Assembly (NCBI RefSeq): GCF_010500955.1
Contig: NZ_QVMJ01000014.1
Span: 150,421-214,420 of the forward strand
Length of the DNA: 64,000 bases
Reading direction: 5' to 3'
DNA from: Bacteroides sp. 519
GTDB lineage: Bacteria > Bacteroidota > Bacteroidia > Bacteroidales > Bacteroidaceae
The notes under the pieces were generated by a model. The model did not search any database. It was not told the DNA's origin and saw only the letters and a list, made by a program, of their open reading frames with translations. The translations under genes were made by a program, and so were the position numbers. The number at the start of each line of letters is the position of its first letter. The stretch's first letter is position 1. Positions 43,516 through 51,591 of the stretch are shown in pieces.

Positions 43516-44688
43516 ATGAGAGCAACAGTAAAATTAGTACTACGCAACGATTACGTTCGTAAAGATGGTAAGCAACAACTTTGTATGCGTTACATCGCTT
43601 ACCAAAAGGATTCCTATATTGGCTTAGGAATATCAATCTTACCCAAACATTGGGATGCTAAAGCCTTAATGGTTCGTGCGGGAGAACATCTTGCACATAT
43701 GTACAACAAAAAGATCACAAATATTTATGAGAAGGCGAAAAGCCTTATTATGAATTTCTACGAGAAGCCTTTGCCAATTCCTCAATTCAGAAAAGAACTA
43801 TTAGAAAGCAAGGACGATGACAACACGGATTTTTATTCTTTCGTAGAACAGGAATTAGAGGTTCTTAAACTTGATAGAGCCAAAGGCACTATTTCGAATT
43901 ACAAAAAGCTTATTAATACGATGAAGGAATGGAAGCCAACTCTCCATTTCCATGAAATTTCATTAGACTTTATCGAAAAGTTTCATGCACACGAAATAGA
44001 GCAGGGAAATTTAGAATCAACAGTCAATAAGAAGCATGCTAACTTCAAGTTTTTGATTGGTCGGGCTGTTCTTAAAGAGAAGATAGAAAAGAATCCATAT
44101 GAACGTTTTGCTATTAAAAAGAAAATTAAAGCACAAAATAATGATGTGCTGACAGAACAGGAGATTGATAAACTTTATAAGGTGTATACAAGCAATACAT
44201 ACACCAAAGGAAAACAAACTGTTTTGCGTAATTTTCTTTTTTCCTGTTATACTGGGCTTTCTTATGCTGAGTTTGATGTGGTTACTTATGCCGATTTAAA
44301 GCCTTATGTTGTTGATGGCAAGGATTGCCATTTGCTTAATAATGAGAGATATAAAAATCAAATCCCCTATAAAATTCCGATTATTTCCGACAAAGTGAAA
44401 TTGCTACTTGCTTCTGGTAAAAATTTTCAGAAGATTTTTATACCTATTACAAATCAAGTAAGCAATAGATATCTGAAAAAGATAATGAAAGACCTAAATA
44501 TTGAAAAGAAAATGACATTCCATCGAGCCAGACATTCTTTCCGAACAATTGCTGCCCGAAAAGGGATTCAAGATAATATTGCAGAACGGATGATGGGGCA
44601 TGCAGAGGGTAACGACATTAAAGATATATACACGCATCTACATGATGAGGATATTATTCGGGAGATGCTGAATAAATGGATTGCCTAA
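43516..44688 (+). CDS. IntDOT-like tyrosine recombinase (integrase)
   Basis: This 390-aa protein has an N-terminal Arm-DNA-binding region (VKLVLRNDYVRKDGKQQLCMRY), a core-binding SAM-like domain (TISNYKKLINTMKEW) and a catalytic domain. HRARHSFRTIAARKGI supplies the HxxR pair, MMGHAEG the second His and IYTHL the Tyr nucleophile. The position of the first catalytic Arg reads CYTGLSYAEF, with Ser instead of Arg, as in IntDOT of CTnDOT. It faces inward from tRNA-Cys and should catalyse integration at the att site. Confidence 0.92.
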   Translation: MRATVKLVLRNDYVRKDGKQQLCMRYIAYQKDSYIGLGISILPKHWDAKALMVRAGEHLAHMYNKKITNIYEKAKSLIMNFYEKPLPIPQFRKELLESKDDDNTDFYSFVEQELEVLKLDRAKGTISNYKKLINTMKEWKPTLHFHEISLDFIEKFHAHEIEQGNLESTVNKKHANFKFLIGRAVLKEKIEKNPYERFAIKKKIKAQNNDVLTEQEIDKLYKVYTSNTYTKGKQTVLRNFLFSCYTGLSYAEFDVVTYADLKPYVVDGKDCHLLNNERYKNQIPYKIPIISDKVKLLLASGKNFQKIFIPITNQVSNRYLKKIMKDLNIEKKMTFHRARHSFRTIAARKGIQDNIAERMMGHAEGNDIKDIYTHLHDEDIIREMLNKWIA

Positions 44689-44769
44689 GATATTAATTAT
44701 ATGTCATTTGAGAGGTATTCTTGGTGTATCCTCTCAAATGGCATTTATTGATTGGCATAGCGATTCTAT

Positions 44770-45180
44770 CTAATCAGTCAAAAGGTAGTAAGATACCGAA
44801 ACGGTTTTATTGTTTGTCTCTGCCTTTTTAATTCCATCGACAAAAATAGAGCTAGTAAAGGTTAATTCATCAGAGATTGTTTCTCCGTCCTCGCCATTGG
44901 CATATACCGAGATATAGCAATAATCGCCGTATTTCATCTCAAGTTCTGTCGAAAATGGAGATTTAACAAATACTTCTTTGGCATCTTCCGAAATATGTTC
45001 TATATCTGCATTTTTGGTGGTGTATAGAATGCAAAGTGTTACGTTTGGATTATCACAGGAAGCTTCATAGCGAACTTTGTAGGTTTTGTTTATTGTATCT
45101 CCATCGTTGTCATTGTCGCTACTACATGATAATATAACAAAAGGGAGAAAAAGAATAAGGGTTTTAATAAGTTTAGTCAT
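44770..45180 (-). CDS. small lipoprotein, 136 aa
   Basis: From the ATG at 45180 the protein starts MTKLIKTLILFLPFVILSCSSDNDNDGD, a lipoprotein signal with lipobox ILSC and an acidic Asp/Asn tract. The rest looks like a single beta-sandwich (YKVRYEASCDNPNVTLCILYTT). The longer frame from 45249 would bury the signal. The family is not recognised; it is accessory cargo of the element. Confidence 0.75.
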   Translation of the reverse strand: MTKLIKTLILFLPFVILSCSSDNDNDGDTINKTYKVRYEASCDNPNVTLCILYTTKNADIEHISEDAKEVFVKSPFSTELEMKYGDYCYISVYANGEDGETISDELTFTSSIFVDGIKKAETNNKTVSVSYYLLTD

Positions 45181-45273
45181 TAGGTGTATATTTTTGAAGT
45201 GAATAATCATTTGATATATTATTATATTGTAACAATATCGTTTTATCATAATATGATATTGTTATAAAGCATA

Positions 45274-45819
45274 TTATTGTTTTATCATTTTATTGCATTG
45301 TTTCCCATCTGCTGAAAGGATAAACAAGGCATTCATTTCTTGCCTAACCTGCAATTTAGGGTTCTGAAACGAAAAACGAGATTCCACTTTTTGGGCAAGA
45401 ATGTCAGACGGATTGCGGGATTCATAACGATTCAAGTAGTCGGGCTTCCATTCTTGAGCCTTTTTAAGTTCAGTCTTGGCAATCTCAAGTTTCTCAGTGG
45501 AGTTTGAAATCAAAGCTTTGGCAACAAGCTGATTTTTCTTTCCCTTTTGTTTTTCTATTGATTCTTGCCAATGCTTGATGCTCTTTTCGGCAGATTCTAT
45601 TTTCTTAGCTCTTTCGGCTTCAAAACGTTCTTGTAAGATGGCGATACTATCAGCAACAGTTATATCGGACACTTTCATTTCAAGAAATTCAATCTTTAAA
45701 TCTGTTTTGATACCATTTTCCGTTTGCAAATAGTCTGCAATAACTTTCTCATATTCAGATTGAGTAGTAGAACAGGAAATAACAAAAGGGAAGAAAAGGA
45801 ATAAGATATACTTTTTCAT
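45274..45819 (-). CDS. coiled-coil lipoprotein, 181 aa
   Basis: The signal MKKYILFLFFPFVISC is followed by STTQSEYEK. Residues about 60-135 are a highly charged coiled coil (RFEAERAKKIESAEKSIKHW). The family is not recognised. It overlaps the preceding gene on this strand by 4 bp, so the two are coupled. Confidence 0.75.
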   Translation of the reverse strand: MKKYILFLFFPFVISCSTTQSEYEKVIADYLQTENGIKTDLKIEFLEMKVSDITVADSIAILQERFEAERAKKIESAEKSIKHWQESIEKQKGKKNQLVAKALISNSTEKLEIAKTELKKAQEWKPDYLNRYESRNPSDILAQKVESRFSFQNPKLQVRQEMNALFILSADGKQCNKMIKQ

Positions 45820-46055
45820 AGCAGGGCAGTTTTGGAGATGAATACTGTACTAGCATCTTCTAATGCCTTGTTATTCGGCTTTCCTAAAGAAAGGGCTTCT
45901 TCAAATTTATCATGTGCTGCATAGAGAAACTTCCATGCGAAAGGTAATGCGTCTATATCATCTTCGATTTGGTCGGCATGAGTTTGCCACACTTGTTCAA
46001 AAGCGACTTTCATAAAGTGCTCTTGGATTAATTCTAATGATTCAATTTTAGTCAT
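45816..46055 (-). CDS. small hypothetical protein, 79 aa
   Basis: It is a helical soluble protein (MTKIESLELIQEHFMKVAF) of unknown family and the first gene of a minus-strand pair with the coiled-coil lipoprotein. A structured leader RNA with a terminator lies directly upstream. Confidence 0.65.
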   Translation of the reverse strand: MTKIESLELIQEHFMKVAFEQVWQTHADQIEDDIDALPFAWKFLYAAHDKFEEALSLGKPNNKALEDASTVFISKTALL

Positions 46056-46120
46056 AAAATGATTATTTTGTGATTAATATTTATGGATTCACTATTTCAC
46101 AATAGCGATTCACTTAACCA

Positions 46121-46321
46121 CAAAAAAGAAGGCATGGAACCCGCCAAGTTCGAAGCAGAGGCACTGGTATACCCAAGAAACGAAACAAGGCAAGCCCATA
46201 CCTATACGGCATGAACATTGCACAGTTTCCTCGTTTCTTTTGAAAATTACCAGTTTTCTGCTTCGAGGTAATGTGAACGCTAATGTTATATTTTTAATGC
46301 GACGCTTCGCATTGTTATTTT
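46121..46321 (-). ncRNA. structured leader or small RNA on the element, with terminator
   Basis: On the minus strand a box TATCTTTG (46335-46328) precedes a hairpin AATGCGA/TCGCATT and then a long imperfect stem. Paired segments, given on the plus strand, are TAGCG-TTCAC 46103-46113/GTGAACGCTA 46273-46282, TTCGAAGCAGA 46149-46159/TCTGCTTCGA 46257-46266, ACTGGTA/TACCAGT and AAGAAACGA/TCGTTTCTT. The transcript would end at the small hairpin GGC...GCC (46131-46145) followed by TTCTTTTTT. It lies upstream of the gene at 46055, so attenuation is possible. No Rfam family is recognised. 46336-46519 shows only short hairpins. Confidence 0.5.
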
Positions 46322-46519
46322 CTAGGGCAAAGATAGTAAGATTCTTGGGAATAGGAATATGAAGGAAATTTTAAATTAAGACTTTATGTTATAAATTGGG
46401 TTGTTTTTCAGATATTTACTACTTTTGGAAATCAAATAAGAAATAGTGTGTTACTCCAAGGTGCATACTATTTCCAAATTTAGGTATGATTGGTGTAATA
46501 GAGTTACACAGATAAGTAA

Positions 46520-46527
46520 GTTAGCCG
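46520..46527 (+). other. left boundary of cassette 1 (G|TTAGCCG)
   Basis: GTTAGCCG is the exact reverse complement of CGGCTAAC, the R' end of the attC-like site at 49767. In integron cassettes the first bases after the crossover match the R' of the same cassette's attC. An 8-mer match alone could be chance, so confidence is moderate. Confidence 0.5.
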
Positions 46528-46636
46528 TCACCCTGAGAAAGAACGTGCAAAAATGAAGTAAAAAAACAAATAAATAAAAGGAGGTAACGCTGAAAATCCT
46601 GTAAAGAGTAAGCACAAATCATTAAATATTAACATT

Positions 46637-46816
46637 ATGTTTGACTTGAACGAATTATCTTCTGCAAGAGAACAACTAAATTCTTCGATTTCAGAGCCGA
46701 ACACTTACGGAACCGAAGGTTATAGCATGGGCTGTAGTGGCTGCGATGGAAGATGTAGTGGAACTTGCGATGATTCTTGTGACAGCACTTGTTATGGCTG
46801 TGGCAACAATGGCTAA
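46637..46816 (+). CDS. Cys-repeat RiPP precursor peptide 1, 59 aa
   Basis: The gene encodes a leader of about 30 residues (MFDLNELSSAREQLNSS) followed by a Cys-rich core, MGCSGCDGRCSGTCDDSC continuing to DSTCYGCGNNG. Seven Cys lie at CxxC, four CxxxC steps and a final CxxC spacing. This matches the CXXX-repeat precursors matured by radical SAM enzymes. The maturase gene follows after a stem-loop. It is too short for standard gene calling. Confidence 0.85.
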   Translation: MFDLNELSSAREQLNSSISEPNTYGTEGYSMGCSGCDGRCSGTCDDSCDSTCYGCGNNG

Positions 46817-46828
46817 AAAAAGCATGAT

Positions 46829-46868
46829 GGGCAATTCATTATAGTTTAGCGACTTGCGGGAATTGCCC
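46829..46868 (+). terminator. stem-loop between precursor and maturase genes
   Basis: GGGCAATTC (46829-46837) and GAATTGCCC (46860-46868) form a perfect 9-bp stem with a 22-nt loop and no long T-run. It probably stabilises the precursor mRNA or gives partial termination, so that much more precursor than enzyme is made. Confidence 0.6.
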
Positions 46869-46889
46869 GTTAATTTAAATCATTTGTTT

Positions 46890-48017
46890 ATGAAAAAAGC
46901 AGAAAAATTAGAAAGGAATGTCTACATAACAACCAATGTTTCTTGTAATCTTGACTGTATTTATTGCTACGAAGATAAAACAAGCAAAGAAACATTCGAC
47001 GTTGAAAAAACGAAAAAAAGATTAGCAAAACTGCTGTCTGAAAAGACAGAAAAACACACAGTGATAAATTTGCATGGTGGAGAACCGTTTTTAGTATTTA
47101 GCAAAATAAAGGAATTATGCGAATGGCTTTGGGAAGAAAATTTCCCCGAAAAATTTCTTGTCTTTGCAACTTCAAATGGCACTTTGATACATGGAGAAAT
47201 TAAAGAATGGCTGATGAAAAATCGCCATAAATTTATTGTAGGATTAAGTCTCGATGGAACAAGAGAAATGCAAAATACAAATAGGTCAAATTCGTTTGAT
47301 TTAATTGATATTGATTTTTTTGTGGAAACATGGTCAAAGCAAGGAGTTAAGATGACTATTAGTCCGCAGACTATTGAAAAACTTGCAGAAGGTATAATTT
47401 TTCTACATTCAAAAAATATCCAAGACATAAGAGCAAACCTTGCGTATATGGTAGATTGGTCTAATCCCAAATATGTAGAAATCTTTCAACGTGAATTGCA
47501 GAAACTAGCCGTGTTTTACAAAGCAAATCCACATTTACCCAAAAGTTCCATTTTTAATGTGAATTTTGCTTCTCTTACAGATAAAGAAAATAAAAATAAA
47601 AAATGGTGCGGTGCAGGGACAGAAATGGTTGCACATGATATTGATGGAAGGGGTTATCCTTGTCATTTGTTTTTTGAATCAGTATGTGGTAAAGAAAAAT
47701 CAGAAAAAATAAACAATGTCAACTTTGCAGACCCAAAGGAATTTATTTCAGACGAATGTGCGGATTGTTTAATGTTGGCGGTTTGCCCTACTTGCTATGG
47801 CTCAAATTACATTGAACGTGGAAATATTGGCAGTCGAGATATGTCTTTGTGCAAAATGAATAAAATTAGAATTTATGAAATCGCAAAGTATGAATATGAC
47901 AAAATCGTAAATAACAAAACAGATGTAGGAAATCTTTCAGATGAAGAAAAATATAAAAGGATACGAACATTAGATGGAATCGAAATTTTATTACCTTATT
48001 TAAATACATTCAACTAA
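46890..48017 (+). CDS. radical SAM/SPASM peptide maturase
   Basis: The ATG at 46890 gives 375 aa (MKKAEKLERNVYITTN). The radical SAM cluster motif CNLDCIYCYE is at residues about 18-27, followed by LHGGEPFL and the SAM-binding strands. The C-terminus has an auxiliary cluster region with WCGAGTEM, GYPCHLFF, CADCLMLAVCPTCYG and LCKMNK, a SPASM-type set of Cys. Such enzymes install thioether (sactionine/ranthionine) bonds on Cys-rich precursors. It is flanked by two Cys-rich peptides. Confidence 0.92.
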   Translation: MKKAEKLERNVYITTNVSCNLDCIYCYEDKTSKETFDVEKTKKRLAKLLSEKTEKHTVINLHGGEPFLVFSKIKELCEWLWEENFPEKFLVFATSNGTLIHGEIKEWLMKNRHKFIVGLSLDGTREMQNTNRSNSFDLIDIDFFVETWSKQGVKMTISPQTIEKLAEGIIFLHSKNIQDIRANLAYMVDWSNPKYVEIFQRELQKLAVFYKANPHLPKSSIFNVNFASLTDKENKNKKWCGAGTEMVAHDIDGRGYPCHLFFESVCGKEKSEKINNVNFADPKEFISDECADCLMLAVCPTCYGSNYIERGNIGSRDMSLCKMNKIRIYEIAKYEYDKIVNNKTDVGNLSDEEKYKRIRTLDGIEILLPYLNTFN

Positions 48018-48028
48018 AATTCAATATT

Positions 48029-48217
48029 ATGAATCAACAATTATTTAATTTAGAAGATATTACGGAAACGAAGGAGAATCTTACGCTTGCTCTATCAATG
48101 CCTATTTACGCATACGATGATGATAGCATACAAGAAAAATTTCAAATGGGCTGTTCGAGTTGTACTGGTGGCTGTACCTCTTGTTATGGTTCTTGTCAAG
48201 GCGCAATTCAAGGATAA
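48029..48217 (+). CDS. Cys-repeat RiPP precursor peptide 2, 62 aa
   Basis: A leader of about 39 residues (MNQQLFNLEDITETKENLTL) is followed by the core MGCSSCTGGCTSCYGSCQGA with five Cys at CxxC, CxxxC, CxxC and CxxxC. The leader differs from peptide 1, but the MGCS boundary is shared, which suggests the same recognition and processing by one maturase. Confidence 0.85.
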   Translation: MNQQLFNLEDITETKENLTLALSMPIYAYDDDSIQEKFQMGCSSCTGGCTSCYGSCQGAIQG

Positions 48218-48219
48218 TT

Positions 48220-48570
48220 ATGGAAAAGATTTGTTCAGAATGCGGAAAAATTTGCGGAAGTAATGCGCATAGCAATTTTAAATTATTAAGTTCATTTAGT
48301 GGGCAAACTCTGTGTGGTTTTTGTTTTAACAAATATAAAAATGATTTAGAAGCACGATTGTTAGATAATTTTAAACAAGGAAGTACTCTCCACCGTTTTG
48401 GCCCAGCAAATTTACCGCCAAATTTTCGACAATTATCATATAGAGAACAACAACCTTTTGTTGATAGAAATAATTATCAGCTTAAAATCCTTGAAGAACA
48501 ATACAAAAGATTGCAACAGCAATATACAGATTTAACGGGGGTTAAATGGAATCCGCCACAAATTAAATAA
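48220..48570 (+). CDS. zinc-ribbon protein of the RiPP cluster, 116 aa
   Basis: The ATG at 48220, 2 bp after the peptide-2 stop, gives MEKICSECGKICGSNAHSNF, with CxxC and a second GFCF near residue 33. The C-half is basic and Gln-rich. The family is not recognised. Tight spacing argues for a role in the cluster, such as leader binding, or regulation. Confidence 0.65.
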   Translation: MEKICSECGKICGSNAHSNFKLLSSFSGQTLCGFCFNKYKNDLEARLLDNFKQGSTLHRFGPANLPPNFRQLSYREQQPFVDRNNYQLKILEEQYKRLQQQYTDLTGVKWNPPQIK

Positions 48571-48583
48571 CAAAAAATATTTC

Positions 48584-49087
48584 ATGAAATTTCTTATTCG
48601 TAGAACTTCGATAGATGACATTGAATTTTATCAACATTGTTTTAGTAATGCTGAATTCAAATGGAATTTATATGGGAAAGACAATGTTAATCTCGAAAAA
48701 TACATATCAAACGAAGAAAAACATTTGAAGTTTGTTATTTCAAAAGTTGAAGGTATTACAATTGAGAAAGTTGCGTTCTGTCACTTTTATTATAATCCAA
48801 AATCAAATGATTATGGTTCTCTTGGTGGAATTATTCCAAAATATTTTAATAGCGGAACAGGTCTGTTTACGAGCATAGCCATTTTTTCGTATATGTTTGA
48901 AAACAAGCCAGATTTTGTTTTTAAAACAGGAGTTTTTAAGTATAATCAACGTGCTTTGAAAGCGTGGAAAGCTATTGGATTTGAACCTATAGAAGAAACC
49001 GATGAGAAAATCATTTTAAAACTAACAATTAAACAATTTCAAAATCATTTAGTTACTCGAATTTTAAAGCAGATACAAATTGTATGA
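48584..49087 (+). CDS. GNAT-family acetyltransferase
   Basis: This 167-aa protein has a GNAT-like layout: IRRTSIDDIEFYQHCF start, strand FCHFYYNPKS, the coenzyme A loop region GGIIPKYFNSGTGLFT and the closing NQRALKAWKAIGFEPIEE typical of GNAT motif B. It could acetylate the peptide product or provide self-resistance. It overlaps the next gene by 4 bp. Confidence 0.75.
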   Translation: MKFLIRRTSIDDIEFYQHCFSNAEFKWNLYGKDNVNLEKYISNEEKHLKFVISKVEGITIEKVAFCHFYYNPKSNDYGSLGGIIPKYFNSGTGLFTSIAIFSYMFENKPDFVFKTGVFKYNQRALKAWKAIGFEPIEETDEKIILKLTIKQFQNHLVTRILKQIQIV

Positions 49088-49773
49088 AAAAATATTTTCT
49101 AATTCCTATATTTATTTGGTTTGTATTGGTTATTATAAGCATTATTGTTTTCTCTTGTGGTATTTCTGACAAAATTGAAAATGAGGTAATTTTTGGTAAC
49201 TTCTTATTTGGTGCAATTGGTGCACTTTTCACAGGTTTAGCTTTTGCAGGAACATTAAGTGCCCTTTTGTATCAAGAGCAAAATCGACTTAAAGCAAGTA
49301 CTTTAAATGTGTTTTTAGATGTTTTTCAAACGATACTTTACGATGAAAGATTTACAGAAGCCAAAAACTATGTAATGAAAAAATTTGATTCCGATTTTAG
49401 TGATATTAGAGGAAAATATACCAATGAGACAATTGATATGTTGTGGCTTGAAAAACATAAAGATGAATATTGGAATGAATACAAAATGTTGTCTAATTTT
49501 TGCAACATGATGGAGTATATAGGAGTTATTGTTGCAAATGATTATATCAGTAGAGAAGTGCTTTTTGACTATTGGCAAGAATTTATCAAAAACTCTTTCT
49601 CGAAAATTTCAAAGTTTTTCCCCAACGAAAATATCGTTGATTTTTATCCGCATTTTGCTTACTTATACACTCAAGCTGAAGACAAGAATAATTTAAGAAA
49701 ATTTCAAATGAAAATATCAAAGTGGGACAACGATTTAAAAATTATAGATGATGGTAAAAGGGCGAACGGCTAA
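49084..49773 (+). CDS. two-helix membrane protein at the end of cassette 1, 229 aa
   Basis: It has two N-terminal membrane helices (FLIPIFIWFVLVIISIIVF and GNFLFGAIGALFTGLAFAG) followed by a helical cytoplasmic domain (DUF4760-like arrangement). The stop codon TAA lies inside the R' box of the attC-like site (GGCTAAC), as is common for cassette genes. It is possibly an immunity or export component; this is unproven. Confidence 0.7.
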   Translation: MKKYFLIPIFIWFVLVIISIIVFSCGISDKIENEVIFGNFLFGAIGALFTGLAFAGTLSALLYQEQNRLKASTLNVFLDVFQTILYDERFTEAKNYVMKKFDSDFSDIRGKYTNETIDMLWLEKHKDEYWNEYKMLSNFCNMMEYIGVIVANDYISREVLFDYWQEFIKNSFSKISKFFPNENIVDFYPHFAYLYTQAEDKNNLRKFQMKISKWDNDLKIIDDGKRANG

Positions 49774-49895
49774 CAAGCGGTTTGCTGTAATGCGGGGTGT
49801 ATGCCCGCAGAAAGTCCTGTCGGACTTTCAAGCGTTCGCTCCCGCGCGAACATTTGTACCCCCCCGCACTACAGCAAGCCGCCGAACGTTATGGG
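49767..49895. other. attC-like recombination site 1
   Basis: This is an imperfect palindrome of about 129 bp. The left side GGCTAAC-AAGCGG-TTTGCTGTAATGCGGGG pairs with the right side CCCCGCAcTACAGCAAGCCGCCGAACGTTATGGG, with the extra bases on one arm that are typical of attC. An inner hairpin AGAAAGTCC/GGACTTTC is present. The R'' crossover reads G|TTATGGGC (49888-49896). It is similar to site 2 in overall plan and in the CCCGCAGAAAGT word. Confidence 0.8.
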
Positions 49896-49918
49896 CAAGG
49901 CTGAAAATAAACATACAA

Positions 49919-50449
49919 ATGACAGAACATAAAAAAATGGTATATAAAAACAGAACATACATAGCATTTGACGGTGACAGTGACATCCGTTATTATTGGC
50001 TAATGAAAGCTTGGAAACATAATTCAAGAGATTTTTTTACGGATTTCAATTTTTATGATGCTCACGACATTAATTCTGCACGAGATACATCTCAAGAGCA
50101 ATCCATTAAAAAACAGCTTTTGGAAAGACTTGACAACACAAAACTCTTTGTTTTATTAGTCGGTGATTCAACAAGGTACTTATATAAGTTCGTGAAATGG
50201 GAAATTGAGCAAGCAATTAGCAGAAAGTTACCAATTATCGTTGTAAATCTCAATGGAAAAAGAGAACTTGACATTGACAAATGTCCACCTTTGCTAAAAG
50301 ACCAGACCGCAATACATATAAGTTTTAATCAAAAAATAATTGAACACGCTCTTAACAATTGGGAATCCCAATTTCAAAGTTTAAAACAGCAAGATAAATA
50401 CGGACCTTTCTATTACACTGATGAAGTTTATAAAAGATTAGGTCTATGA
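49919..50449 (+). CDS. thsB: Thoeris TIR protein ThsB
   Basis: The ATG at 49919 gives 176 aa. The fold is the TIR-like MTH538/DUF1863 type: RTYIAFDGDSDIRYYWLMKAWK near residue 12, FTDFNFYDAHD near 40, IKKQLLERLDNTKLFVLLVGDST near 65 and VKWEIEQAISRKLPIIVVNLNG with the catalytic-type Glu near 95. In Thoeris, ThsB senses phage infection and converts NAD+ to a cyclic or His-linked ADP-ribose signal. The next gene, overlapping by 4 bp, encodes the matching macro-domain effector. Confidence 0.87.
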   Translation: MTEHKKMVYKNRTYIAFDGDSDIRYYWLMKAWKHNSRDFFTDFNFYDAHDINSARDTSQEQSIKKQLLERLDNTKLFVLLVGDSTRYLYKFVKWEIEQAISRKLPIIVVNLNGKRELDIDKCPPLLKDQTAIHISFNQKIIEHALNNWESQFQSLKQQDKYGPFYYTDEVYKRLGL

Positions 50450-51402
50450 TAAAATTTGAGCATTTCGCTTTTACAAAACGATATTGGGAATTTTACAAGT
50501 TACGTGTAATATCTTGGAATTTTGTCTTCGATATATGTAAATGGCTTGGTGGTTTTTGGCTTATTATAGAACCATTAAGTTACTTTTCTTCTGACTTCGA
50601 GAGTTTTATAAAACCAAAAGGCTTATGGTTATTTGTTGCAAGTATTTTAATTACAACTGTCCAAAACAGACCACGACTTAAATTCAAATATTTCATTAAG
50701 AATAAGGATGTTTATGTAAATATTGTAATTGGAGACCTTTTAAAAATGAGTAAAAAGGACATTGTTATACCTACTAATGTTCATTTTGTCACAGAGCTTT
50801 CCGATAACTTGATTTCAGAAAAAAGCGTACAAGGACAATTTACAAGAAAATATTTTGATTCGTACAATCATCTTGACGCAGACATTAATGACAATTTAAA
50901 TGGCGCTGCATACATCGTAGAAAATCCACCGTATCTTGGAAAGGATAGGCAATATCCATTGGGAACAGTTGCCAGACTATCAATTAAGAAGAATAATAAA
51001 AGAATATTTTGGTCTTACTTATTTGCACTTGCAAAATTAAATCAGCACGGAATTTGTCAATCAAATATTGCCGAATTTCAGGAGACATTGCCATCATTAT
51101 GGAGTTACATTCAAACAAAAGGTGAATTATCCGACATCGCAATGCCAATTCTTGGCTCAGGATTTTGCAGAATTGATTCTTCACGTGAGGATTTATTTAA
51201 AGAAATTTTACTATCCTTTTTAGCTGCTACAAGAAATTCTAAATTCTGTAAGAGTCTGACATTTGTAATTTACTATAAAGATGTTTCTGAAATGAATATC
51301 GATCTCGAATCAATCAAAGAATTCACTAGATACCAAACATCATATTTCTCTAGAGAAAGTAACAATGAAACAGGACAAAGACAGGGACAAGCAATTGGTT
51401 GA
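50446..51402 (+). CDS. thsA: Thoeris type II effector ThsA (TM-macro)
   Basis: This 318-aa protein has two N-terminal membrane helices (about residues 22-42 and 62-80) and a macro domain from residue 85 (FKYFIKNKDVYVNIVIGDLLKM, NHLDADINDN, YPLGTVARL, IAMPILGSGFCRID). This matches the membrane-macro ThsA of type II Thoeris, which binds the ThsB-made signal (His-ADPR in described cases) and then disrupts the membrane. It overlaps thsB by 4 bp and is followed after 13 bp by the second attC-like site. Confidence 0.85.
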   Translation: MIKFEHFAFTKRYWEFYKLRVISWNFVFDICKWLGGFWLIIEPLSYFSSDFESFIKPKGLWLFVASILITTVQNRPRLKFKYFIKNKDVYVNIVIGDLLKMSKKDIVIPTNVHFVTELSDNLISEKSVQGQFTRKYFDSYNHLDADINDNLNGAAYIVENPPYLGKDRQYPLGTVARLSIKKNNKRIFWSYLFALAKLNQHGICQSNIAEFQETLPSLWSYIQTKGELSDIAMPILGSGFCRIDSSREDLFKEILLSFLAATRNSKFCKSLTFVIYYKDVSEMNIDLESIKEFTRYQTSYFSRESNNETGQRQGQAIG

Positions 51403-51415
51403 CAAAAGAAGCCCA

Positions 51416-51543
51416 GCCCATAACAAGCATATTGGCAAAATGGTGGCAAAAGTCCCGCAGAAAGTTTATGTAGAACTTGCAAGTTTGTCGTCCGTGGAAC
51501 GGTGGTGAGCCGTCACTTCGCCAATATGCTGGACGTTATCGGC
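51416..51543. other. attC-like recombination site 2
   Basis: This is an imperfect palindrome of 128 bp. The left side GCCCATAAC-AA-GCATATTGGC pairs with the right side GCCAATATGC-TGGAC-GTTATCGGC. The R' box GCCCATAAC is the exact reverse complement of the first nine bases of this cassette (GTTATGGGC at 49888). That is the diagnostic relation between a cassette's ends. Confidence 0.83.
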
Positions 51544-51591
51544 AAGTGGGCGTGCAGAAAATGTTACAGTACAAATAAAAAATAAAAAAAT

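Noticed and set aside
43516..44688. Integron integrase IntI
   Set aside because: The protein has the Arm-binding and Ser-for-Arg features of IntDOT-like element integrases and lies next to tRNA-Cys rather than the cassette array; no IntI-specific insertion is seen.
48102..48332. Minus-strand frame across the second RiPP precursor
   Set aside because: It lies opposite two well-supported small genes and has no recognisable features.
49748..49918. Longer N-terminus for ThsB starting at 49748
   Set aside because: The added 57 residues translate the attC-like palindrome and are low in family-like character; the start at 49919 gives a normal TIR protein.
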